Shown here: piece after piece, positions 55,301 to 61,385 of the stretch
Position numbering within the stretch: the first letter of the stretch is position 1
How the letters are laid out: every line of letters starts with the position of its first letter
Assembly (NCBI RefSeq): GCF_050586345.1
Contig: NZ_JBOCEF010000015.1
Location: forward strand, 1-64,000
Length of the DNA: 64,000 nucleotides
Origin: JBOCEF01 sp050586345
GTDB lineage: Bacteria; Pseudomonadota; Alphaproteobacteria; Rhodobacterales; Rhodobacteraceae
Direction: 5' to 3'
Made by a program: the position numbers and the translations under genes
The notes under the pieces: generated by a model
The model's database searches: none
What the model saw: the letters and a program-made list of their open reading frames with translations, nothing else
Told to the model about the DNA's origin: nothing

Positions 55301-55355
55301 GGATCAGCTCCTCGCGGTTCACGAGGATCCCGCCGGCGGTCAGTCTGCGGCTCAT
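52338..55355 (-). CDS. soxA: Sarcosine oxidase alpha subunit
   Basis: A 1005-aa multidomain flavoprotein. The N-terminal 2Fe-2S-like fold segment has lost its cluster cysteines (GILVNREELIRGTVDGEVL). It is followed by GRSFKYHRPRG, the NAD-binding Rossmann motif VVGGGIAGLAAA (about 172-183) and a second dinucleotide region VVVVTNNDDGY. The C-terminal half (about 600-1000) is a GCV_T aminomethyltransferase-like folate domain, with LDASTLGKI near its start. It holds NAD+ and the folate site and channels the methylene group. Size is normal. It starts 3 bases after the soxD stop. Confidence 0.97.
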   Translation of the reverse strand: MSRRLTAGGILVNREELIRGTVDGEVLAGHPGDTLASAMLASGRMLMGRSFKYHRPRGPVSAGWEEPNALFGIGAGGRYEPNLRATTVELREGLTAESQNRWPSLKFDVGEVNDRLSRVFPAGFYYKTFMHSLDAWEKVFEPVIRRAAGLGKAPTEPDPDAYEHFYWTADVLVVGGGIAGLAAARAAAEAGASVTLVEQNWWWGGRALVDAPVIDGRPAGEWIDAQVAALSAMENVTLRLRTQAAGVHDHGYVILDERAPEGADAVPGPRRRLWRVRAGRVITAQGAVERPLSFAGNDKPGVMLASAARDYAALWGVAVGARVVVVTNNDDGYRTALALAKAGVTVAAVIDPREGAQGPLARAASEAGIDVRQGMAIRKVEHDWWHVRGAYVCRANGTGAASELVPCDAILMSGGWSPAVHLWSHCGGKLAWDEGTACFRPDPAQPPLGRDGQGFVLTAGTASGPLSTAGALSDAIRAGAHAAGDLGFGDGAPGAAPEVEEEAEAPMAPVWIMPAKAGADLRAKAFLDFQNDVKVSDVELAAREGYESVEHAKRYTTLGMATDQGKLSNINGLAILADALGKPIPQVGTTTFRPPWTPVPLAAIAGDARGELFKPTRKTPMDAWHDANGATWEAVGDWRRPFAYLREGEDVHAAVRREVIAARTGAAMLDASTLGKIIVSGPDAGVFLDRLYTNMMSTLKPGRCRYGLMCTEAGFLFDDGVVVRLSEDKFLCHTTTGGAGRVHAWMEEWLQTEWWDLRVWVMDATEQYAQVAVVGPKARDILRRLGGMDVSREAIPFMGFAEGALGGIPARVHRISFSGELSFEIAVPAIHGQALWDRLLEAGMPSDVQPYGTEAMHVLRAEKGFIMIGDETDGTVTPQDLDLHWAVSKKKDDFIGKRGQMRADLVRADRRRLVGLLTETPGDRLPDGAPSVEDVQEDGRARMTGHVTSSYHSPTLGRSIAMALVEGGMDREGEVLTFSTGPGAVMRAKVVSPVFFDPKGEKQDV

Positions 55356-55358
55356 GGC

Positions 55359-55676
55359 TCAGCCCTCCCGGCCGGGGCGACGGGCGCGGATGCGCGCGAG
55401 GATGTCTTCGGGCGGGGCGGAGGTCTGGGCGGCGTAGGACCCGAACACCTCCAGCGTCGCGGTGCAGCGGGCGACGTGGAACCATTTCCCGCAGCCGAAC
55501 TGGTGCCGCCAGCGTTCGAAATGGACGCCCTTGGGGTTCTTGCGGGTGAACAGGTAGTCGGCGAAGGCGTCGTCGGAGGCCCCCGGGCCCTCGCGCTTCA
55601 GATGCGCCTCGCCGCCGGGGGCGAACTCGGTCTCCTCCCCCTCGGCCTCGCAATACGGGCAGGTCAGCAGAAGCAT
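55359..55676 (-). CDS. soxD: Sarcosine oxidase delta subunit
   Basis: A 105-aa zinc-binding subunit. Metal cysteines lie in LTCPYC (C6, C9) and, with histidine, in FGCGKWFHVARC. The conserved YLFTRKNPKG and ERWRH segments identify the family. It sits between alpha and beta subunits in the holoenzyme. Here its usual upstream partner soxB lies 2 kb away, so soxD is the first gene of a soxDAG transcript. Its start is 46 bases from the nearer of two SOS-like boxes. Confidence 0.95.
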   Translation of the reverse strand: MLLLTCPYCEAEGEETEFAPGGEAHLKREGPGASDDAFADYLFTRKNPKGVHFERWRHQFGCGKWFHVARCTATLEVFGSYAAQTSAPPEDILARIRARRPGREG

Positions 55677-55721
55677 GTCGGGACCTCGTTGTTGCGGCGC
55701 GCGGCGGGGCGCGGCGCCTGA

Positions 55722-55736
55722 GAACATTGGAAGAAC
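55722..55736 (+). promoter_or_regulatory. LexA (SOS) box 1, GAAC-N7-GAAC
   Basis: GAAC-ATTGGAA-GAAC, an exact match to the direct-repeat operator recognised by alphaproteobacterial LexA. It lies between divergent soxD and the 106-aa gene, 73 bases upstream of the latter. Confidence 0.7.
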
Positions 55737-55773
55737 ATTTTCCTTGCCGGGACGGCGAAGGGCGCGCAGACTG

Positions 55774-55788
55774 GAACACATGGAGAAC
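55774..55788 (+). promoter_or_regulatory. LexA (SOS) box 2, GAAC-N7-GAAC
   Basis: GAAC-ACATGGA-GAAC, a second exact LexA-type direct repeat in the same orientation, ending 20 bases before the ATG at 55809. Its right half also forms the palindrome GAAC-ATCT-GTTC (55785-55796). Two boxes this close suggest tight repression of the downstream gene. Confidence 0.72.
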
Positions 55789-55808
55789 ATCTGTTCGGAG
55801 GCGCGCTG

Positions 55809-56129
55809 ATGACGATGATGGGACACAACCGCCGGGCGGCCCTGGCGGCCGAGCTCGAGGCCGCGCGGGCGGAGCGGGAGCGGCTGGCCGAGGCGCTGCG
55901 CCGGGCCGAGGCGGCGCGGCCGCGGGCCGGGCGCACGGCCCCCGTGCAGGTGGAGGGCTTGCGGCCCTGGGCCGCGGGCCGCGCCGACGACGCGGGGACC
56001 GAGGCGCTGCGGGCGGCCTCGCTGGCGCTCGCAGCGGCGGATGAGGATTTCGGCGCGCTGGAGGAGGAGCTGCCCTTCCCCCTCGAAGAGATGGGTTTCC
56101 CCGAGGACGCGCCCGGCGCCCGGGCCTGA
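55809..56129 (+). CDS. 106-aa protein under two SOS boxes, unknown function
   Basis: A 106-aa protein of no family I recognise. Residues 8-38 are a charged helix of coiled-coil character (AAELEAARAERERLAEALRR). The middle contains VQVEGLRPWAAGRADD, and the C-terminus is acidic and hydrophobic (EDFGALEEELPFPLEEMGF). No signal peptide or membrane span. A GGAGG site lies 7 bases before the ATG, and two GAAC-N7-GAAC boxes lie just upstream, so induction by DNA damage is expected. A small SOS effector such as a division or polymerase modulator is possible, but nothing in the sequence proves it. Confidence 0.65.
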   Translation: MTMMGHNRRAALAAELEAARAERERLAEALRRAEAARPRAGRTAPVQVEGLRPWAAGRADDAGTEALRAASLALAAADEDFGALEEELPFPLEEMGFPEDAPGARA

Positions 56130-56392
56130 CCCCGCCCGCGCCCGGAGGGGGCGTGCGCCCGCTCAGGGGGGGCAAGCCCCCCATTCCCGGGCGCAGGCGG
56201 CGTGCCGCCGCCGGGGCGCGTGGCGCGGGTCTGCGCGGCGCCCGTGACGAGGCGCGCATTGCGGGTCGGGGTCATGTTCCGCGAAGGCGAGACGCCCGAG
56301 CCGCCCCCGGCCTGCGCGCCTTGTTCAGGGCGCAATCCCTGCGCATCCTTCCCGAACGGGGCGGCTTCGGCCCCGGCGGAACGGAGGGGCGC

Positions 56393-56605
56393 ATGACCGG
56401 CGAGATGACGGAGGCGATCCTCGGCGCGGGCGCGCTGATCGGCCTGTTCCTGTTCGCATTCCTGTTGATGCGCGCAGGCGCGCGCGGCAAGCAGGGCCGG
56501 GGCGGCGGTGGAGCCTCCGGGTACGTCCCCCCCGGCTGGCATGCAGGTCGAGACGGCGGCGGCGATGGCGGCGGCGGGGACTCCGGCGGCGGCGGCTGGG
56601 ACTAA
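56393..56605 (+). CDS. 70-aa single-span membrane protein with Gly-rich tail
   Basis: A 70-aa protein with a short N-terminus, one strong membrane span (about residues 8-27, AILGAGALIGLFLFAFLLM), a basic stop-transfer segment and a tail of Gly, Asp and Trp (GGGGDSGGGGWD). A GGAGGGG site precedes the ATG. It is first of three small membrane genes in a row. The tail pattern is shared with the third gene. Confidence 0.6.
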   Translation: MTGEMTEAILGAGALIGLFLFAFLLMRAGARGKQGRGGGGASGYVPPGWHAGRDGGGDGGGGDSGGGGWD

Positions 56606-56611
56606 GCCGCG

Positions 56612-56824
56612 ATGATCAAGCTGCTGATCCCCGCGGGCCTCGCCGCGACCGGCCTTCTCCTGCACCGCGTCCTGCACCGCAACGCGCGGGAGATCGCCCG
56701 CGCCCATCCCCGCGGCGCGAGCGGGACGGTCGAGCCGCCCCTCGCCCTCGACGACCGCGCCGAACACCTTCATGAGCACGCCATCCCGCGGGCCGGGGCC
56801 GCTCGCCCCGTTGCGCAGGGCTGA
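56612..56824 (+). CDS. 70-aa single-span membrane protein
   Basis: A 70-aa protein whose first 20 residues form a membrane anchor (MIKLLIPAGLAATGLLLHRV), followed by a His/Arg-rich hydrophilic tail. It starts 6 bases after the previous stop, so it is probably cotranscribed. No family recognised. Confidence 0.5.
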   Translation: MIKLLIPAGLAATGLLLHRVLHRNAREIARAHPRGASGTVEPPLALDDRAEHLHEHAIPRAGAARPVAQG

Positions 56825-56857
56825 GCGCCGCGCGCGCGGCGCCGGGAGGACCCCAGC

Positions 56858-57019
56858 ATGAGCCAGCTCGAAGCCGTCATCGCCCTCGTCATCCTCGTGA
56901 TCCTGGTGCGCGCCGTTCTTCCGCGCCGCCGGAGGAACGGACGCCGCAGGGGCGGAGATGACGGCGGCGGCTGGTTCTTCGGCGGTGACGACGGGGATGG
57001 CGGAGACGGCGGCGACTGA
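56858..57019 (+). CDS. 53-aa single-span membrane protein with Gly/Asp tail
   Basis: A 53-aa protein: MSQLEAVIALVILVILVRAV gives one membrane span, followed by an Arg-rich block (LPRRRRNGRRR) and a Gly/Asp/Trp tail (GGDDGGGWFFGGDDGDGGDGGD in two short runs). A good GGGAGGA site lies 8 bases upstream. Its anchor-basic-GGxD layout matches the 70-aa gene at 56393, so they may be diverged copies. Too short for family recognition. Confidence 0.55.
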   Translation: MSQLEAVIALVILVILVRAVLPRRRRNGRRRGGDDGGGWFFGGDDGDGGDGGD

Positions 57020-57663
57020 CGCCCCGCCCCGCGCGCACCGCCCGCCGCCGACCGGGGAAAGACCCCGATGGGCGGCCTCGTCCCCGGCGGCCAACGGCTG
57101 GAGCCGCGCATCCGGGCAGCCCGAGGCGGACCGCGCCGCCTGCCCCGCGCCGGGATGTTGACAGCTGACAACCCGCGCCGATGCGAAGACGAAGACGCCC
57201 CGGGCGCCGCCCGGCATGGTCCCGGCGGCTTTGGCCGATGAGAGGGCGGAGACGGCGCAGGACGGGACTGCGGCGGGGGCGCGGCGCCCGGCGGCGTCGC
57301 GGCCCATCCGCGGGCTCGCCGCCCCTTGCCGCGCCCCCGCAGGGTCCGCAGCCGCGAGGGCCTCGCCCCGCCGCGCGACGCCCGGCCCGCGCCGCGCTGC
57401 AGACCGCGCCGCCGCCCGCGCCATCCACCCCGCCATGAACAGGCCCGCGGCCCCGGCGCCCCGGCCGTCGCCGTCGCCGTCGATGCGGCGGCGTCCCGCG
57501 CCCCCGCCCGGCGCGGCGCCCGGAGCCGGCCCGGCAAGGGTCGCGCCGCCCCCGTGCGCCGGGACGGGGCCCGCCCCCGCCGCGCGGCCGTCCGCCCGCG
57601 GGGCGAGGCCGTGGGCCTCGCCCTCGGCGCCGCCGCGCCCCCGGCGTCGAAGCCGCGCCCCCA
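57020..57663. other. Spacer between small membrane genes and soxB, no gene seen
   Basis: About 640 bases of very GC-rich DNA. The only notable word is GTTG-A-CAGCTG-A-CAAC at 57157-57172, an imperfect palindrome in a slightly AT-richer patch. Open frames on both strands are compositional. Confidence 0.55.
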
Positions 57664-58911
57664 TCAATGCGCCACCGCGGCGGCGACCGATTCGTCGATC
57701 ACCCGCCCCTCGGCGAAACGGTCCATGCCGAAGGGGCCCGCCATCTCGCCCGGCTCGCCCTTGGCCAGCATCTCGGCCGTCGCCCAGCCCGAGCCGGGGA
57801 TCGCCTTGAAGCCCCCCGTGCCCCAGCCGCAATTGAGGAACACCCCCCCGACCGGCGTCTTGCCGATGATGGGCGAGCGGTCGCCGGTCATGTCCACGAT
57901 CCCGCCCCACTGGCGCAGCTGGCGCATGCGCGAGATCACCGGGAAGGTCTCGGTCAGCGCGCGCACCGTCTCCTCTATGTGCTGGAAGCTGCCGCGCTGG
58001 GTGAAGTTGTTGAACCCGTCGGCGCCGCCGCCGATCACCAGCTCGCCCTTGTCGGACTGGCTGACATAGCCATGCACCGTGTTGGCCATCACCACGCAGT
58101 CGATCATCGGCTTCACCGGCTCCGAGACCAGCGCCTGCAGGGCCACCGATTCCACCGGCAGGCGGAAGCCGGCCATCCGCGCCAGCTCCCCCGAATGCCC
58201 GGCGACCACGAGGCAGAGCCGGTCGCAGGCGATGTCCCCGCGCGAGGTGCGCACCGAGGTGACATGGCCGCCATTCGTCTCGATCCCCGTCACCTCGCAG
58301 CGCTGGATGATGTCGACGCCGAGCGCCGCCGCCGCGCGGGCATAGCCCCAGGCCACCGCGTCATGGCGCGCGGTGCCGCCGCGGGGCTGCCACAGCCCGC
58401 CGAGGACCGGGTAGCGCGGGCCGTCCAGGTTGATGATCGGCACGATCTCCTTGATCCGCTCCGGCGTCACCAGCTCCGACTCGATGCCGCTGCACCGGTT
58501 GGCGTGCCAGGTGCGCGACCAGGCCCGCATCTCGTGCTCGGTCTGGCCCAGCATCAGCACGCCGCGGGGGCTGAACATGATGTTGAAATTGAGCTCCTGG
58601 CTCAGCCCCTCATAGAGGCTGCGCGACTTCTCGTAGATCGCCGCCGAGGGGTCCCGCAGGTAGTTCGAGCGGATGATGGTGGTGTTGCGCCCGGTATTGC
58701 CGCCCCCGAGCCAGCCTTTCTCCAGCACCGCCACGTCGGTGATCCCGTGCTCGCGCGCCAGGTAATAGGCGGTGGCGAGGCCGTGCCCCCCGGCGCCGAC
58801 GATCACCACCTTGTAGCGCCCGCGCGGCGTCGCGTCGGGCCAGGCGCGCTCCCATCCCTGGTGGCGGGACAGGGCATGGCGGGCGATGGCGAAGGCGGAA
58901 TATCGGGCCAT
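57664..58911 (-). CDS. soxB: Sarcosine oxidase beta subunit
   Basis: A 415-aa catalytic FAD/FMN subunit where sarcosine is oxidised. The FAD-binding Rossmann motif is VIVGAGGHGLATAYYLAREHG (about 36-56, G-x-G-x2-G), followed by EKGWLGGGNTGRNTTIIRSNY typical of SoxB. Near the C-terminus GGVFLNCGWGTGGFKAIPGSG is present. An arginine/histidine pair that carries covalent FMN in this family lies in this conserved context. The stop is followed not by soxD but by 2 kb with opposite-strand small genes. It may be transcribed separately from soxDAG. Divergent from ccmI. Confidence 0.96.
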   Translation of the reverse strand: MARYSAFAIARHALSRHQGWERAWPDATPRGRYKVVIVGAGGHGLATAYYLAREHGITDVAVLEKGWLGGGNTGRNTTIIRSNYLRDPSAAIYEKSRSLYEGLSQELNFNIMFSPRGVLMLGQTEHEMRAWSRTWHANRCSGIESELVTPERIKEIVPIINLDGPRYPVLGGLWQPRGGTARHDAVAWGYARAAAALGVDIIQRCEVTGIETNGGHVTSVRTSRGDIACDRLCLVVAGHSGELARMAGFRLPVESVALQALVSEPVKPMIDCVVMANTVHGYVSQSDKGELVIGGGADGFNNFTQRGSFQHIEETVRALTETFPVISRMRQLRQWGGIVDMTGDRSPIIGKTPVGGVFLNCGWGTGGFKAIPGSGWATAEMLAKGEPGEMAGPFGMDRFAEGRVIDESVAAAVAH

Positions 58912-59200
58912 GGGTCGCGGTCTCCTGCGCTTTGCTCGGGGCGCGCGGCGGCGGACCCCCGCCCCCACACTACCCGCCCGGCGCGTCCCGTCCAGACGTT
59001 GGGGAACCCCGCGAAGCGCAGCATTCGCAACAGTTTCAGCGCGCAACCCCCGCCCCGCCCCGCTCGCGCGCCGTTCACGCCCCCGCGACCGGCCGCGCGG
59101 CGCCGCATTGAAGCCCGCCCCCGCCCCCGGTACTGTCCCGCGGATTTCGCAGCCCGGCCCCCGCGCCGGGGCCCACGCAGGACCGGAAAGGCCCTTACGC

Positions 59201-60502
59201 ATGCTGGAATTCTGGGCGACCGCCGCGGCGCTCGCCATCGCCGCCGCGCTGTTCCTGATCCGCCCGCTGCTCTCGCGCGGGGCCGACGCCGCGCCGCGCG
59301 CCGCCCATGACATGGCCGTGTTCCGCGACCAGCTCGCCGCCGTCGACGCGGATCTCGAGCGCGGGGTGCTGAGCGCGGCCGAGGCCGAGGGCGCCCGGGC
59401 CGAGGTGTCGCGCCGCCTGCTCGCCGCCGCGGCGGAGGCCGAGCGCAGCCACGGCGCCGGGCCGGCCCCGGCGGGCGCCTCGCGCGTGCTGGCGCTGGTC
59501 GCCGTCATCGGGCTGCTGGGCGGGGGCGCGGGCCTCTACTTCGCGCTCGGGACCCCGGGCCAGGGCGACCTGCCCCGCGCCCAGCGCCTCGCGGACATGA
59601 AGGAGGCCGCCGCCAACCGGCCTTCGCAGGAGGCGGCGGAGGAGAGGATCGCCGCGCGCCGCGAAGCCTCGGGCATCCCCGAGCCGCAGCTGCCCCCCGA
59701 GGCGGACCGGATGCTGGAGCTGGTGGACCGGCTGCGCGGCATCCTCGCCGACCGGCCCGACGACGTGCGCGGGCGGCGGCTTCTGGCGCAGGCGCTGATG
59801 CGGCTGGACGACCCCAAGGCCGCCTGGCGCGCGCAGGAGGAGGCCAACGCGCTGCTCGGCGACGCCGCCGAGGCCGCGGACCTGGAACTCCAGGCCGAGG
59901 CGATGGTGCTGGCCGCCGAGGGCTATGTCTCGCCCGAGGCCGAGAAGCTGCTGTCGCGCACCCTGGCGCTCGATCCCGGCAACACCACGGCGCGCTATTA
60001 TGCGGGCCTGGCGCTGGCCCAGAACGGGCGCGCGGACCTGGCGCTGAAGCTGTGGACCGAGCTCTTGCGCGAAGGCGGCCCCGACGCGCCGTGGAAGGAG
60101 CCGATCCTGCGCGTGATCGGCGACGTGGCGCAGGAGGCCGGCGCCCCCGTGCCCCCCGAGGCGCAGGAGGCCGCCGACGCCCTGCGCGCCGCCCGCGGCC
60201 TGCCCGGCCCGGATGCGGACGCGATGCGGGACGCCGCCGAGATGTCGATGGAGGACCGGCGCGAGATGATCGAGGGCATGGTCGCGCGGCTCGAGGACCG
60301 GCTGGCGACCGAGGGCGGCACGGTCGCCGAATGGGGCCGCCTGCTGCGCGCTTACGGCGTGCTCGCCCGCGAAGGCGACATCGAGCGCATCATGGGCTCG
60401 GCGCGCGAGACCTTCGCGGATCGCCCGGAGGTTCTGGCCGAGCTCGAGGCCGCCGCCGAGGCCGCCCGCGCCCAGGCCGCCAACGGGGGGGCGCCGCAAT
60501 GA
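59201..60502 (+). CDS. ccmI: Cytochrome c biogenesis protein CcmI
   Basis: A 433-aa membrane protein of the System I cytochrome c maturation pathway. CcmI chaperones apocytochrome c to the CcmFH haem ligation complex. It has an N-terminal span (about 3-22), a cytoplasmic loop with coiled coil (DMAVFRDQLAAVDADLERG, the family hallmark), a second span (about 95-115) and a periplasmic TPR domain (about 170-400). The remaining ccm genes are not in the window. The stop overlaps ruvX by 4 bases. Confidence 0.93.
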   Translation: MLEFWATAAALAIAAALFLIRPLLSRGADAAPRAAHDMAVFRDQLAAVDADLERGVLSAAEAEGARAEVSRRLLAAAAEAERSHGAGPAPAGASRVLALVAVIGLLGGGAGLYFALGTPGQGDLPRAQRLADMKEAAANRPSQEAAEERIAARREASGIPEPQLPPEADRMLELVDRLRGILADRPDDVRGRRLLAQALMRLDDPKAAWRAQEEANALLGDAAEAADLELQAEAMVLAAEGYVSPEAEKLLSRTLALDPGNTTARYYAGLALAQNGRADLALKLWTELLREGGPDAPWKEPILRVIGDVAQEAGAPVPPEAQEAADALRAARGLPGPDADAMRDAAEMSMEDRREMIEGMVARLEDRLATEGGTVAEWGRLLRAYGVLAREGDIERIMGSARETFADRPEVLAELEAAAEAARAQAANGGAPQ

Positions 60503-60999
60503 CCGGGGACGCGCCCGCCGGGGTGGTGACGATCGAGCAGATGGCCCCCCTGCTGAAGATGGGCGACCAGCTGCTCGGGCTCGATGTCGGGACCAAGACC
60601 GTGGGCGTGGCGCTGTCGGACGGGATGCGGATGACCGCCTCGCCGCTCTCGACCGTGCGGCGCAAGAAGTTCGGCGCCGACGTCGCCGCGATCTTCAAGC
60701 TGGCCGAGGGGCGGGTCCTCGGGGGCATCGTCATCGGCCTGCCGATGCACATGAACGGCGACGAGAGCCCGCGCAGCCAGTCGAGCCGCGCCTTCGCCCG
60801 CAACCTCTCGCGCCTCACCGACCTGCCCATCGTGCTGCAGGACGAGCGCATGACCACGGTGGCGGCGGAACGCGCGATGCTGGAGGGGGACCTGTCGCGC
60901 GCCAAGCGGGCCGAGAACATCGACGCCGTGGCGGCGAGCTACATCCTGCAGGGCGCGCTCGACCGGCTCGACGTGCTGGCGCGGGGGCTGGGGCGATGA
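60499..60999 (+). CDS. ruvX: Holliday junction resolvase-like RuvX (YqgF)
   Basis: A 166-aa RNase H-fold nuclease family protein implicated in pre-16S rRNA processing and Holliday junction resolution. It has catalytic acidic residues in LGLDVGTKTVGVALSD, GIVIGLPMHMNGDES, LQDERMTT and the final NIDAVAAS. It overlaps the ccmI stop and the DUF1289 start by 4 bases, so the three are one transcript. Confidence 0.95.
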   Translation: MTGDAPAGVVTIEQMAPLLKMGDQLLGLDVGTKTVGVALSDGMRMTASPLSTVRRKKFGADVAAIFKLAEGRVLGGIVIGLPMHMNGDESPRSQSSRAFARNLSRLTDLPIVLQDERMTTVAAERAMLEGDLSRAKRAENIDAVAASYILQGALDRLDVLARGLGR

Positions 61000-61238
61000 G
61001 CGACGAGGTCTGGAAGCGCGACGAGATCGAGAGCCCCTGCAACAAGGTCTGCGTAATCCACCCGGGCGCGAAGATCTGCGTCGGCTGCTTCCGCACAGGG
61101 GCCGAGATCGCGGAGTGGTCGCGGATGACGCCCGAGGCGCGGCGCGCGCTGATGGACGAGCTTCCGGGCCGCGAATCGCGGCTGCGCGAGGCGGGGGTCC
61201 GCCCCTCCGCCCGCACCGGGCGGTCGCGGCGGCGCTGA
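60996..61238 (+). CDS. DUF1289 domain small protein
   Basis: An 80-aa protein with the DUF1289 cysteine pattern: SPCNKVCVIHPGAKICVGC gives C15, C19, C29 and C32, probably a metal site, followed by WSRMTPEARRALM. Function unknown; family members often neighbour housekeeping genes. Coupled to ruvX by ATGA overlap. Confidence 0.88.
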   Translation: MSDEVWKRDEIESPCNKVCVIHPGAKICVGCFRTGAEIAEWSRMTPEARRALMDELPGRESRLREAGVRPSARTGRSRRR

Positions 61239-61385
61239 TCTCCGGGGCGCGGGTTTCAACGTTTCCGGCGCCCCCGCCGCGGAATTCGGTCTCCGATGTC
61301 GCGGCGCAGGGTTTCATGAACCATATGGCAACGCCTCGCGCGCAGGGTCCGCCCCGATCTTTTTCGGATGCGGAGCTTGCAGGCC

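Noticed and set aside
57157..57172. TTGACA-like -35 promoter element
   Set aside because: No matching -10 at 16-18 bases; better described as an imperfect palindrome.
57216..57809. Plus-strand frame in the spacer before soxB
   Set aside because: Pro/Arg/Ala-only composition running antisense into the soxB 3' end; no start signal.
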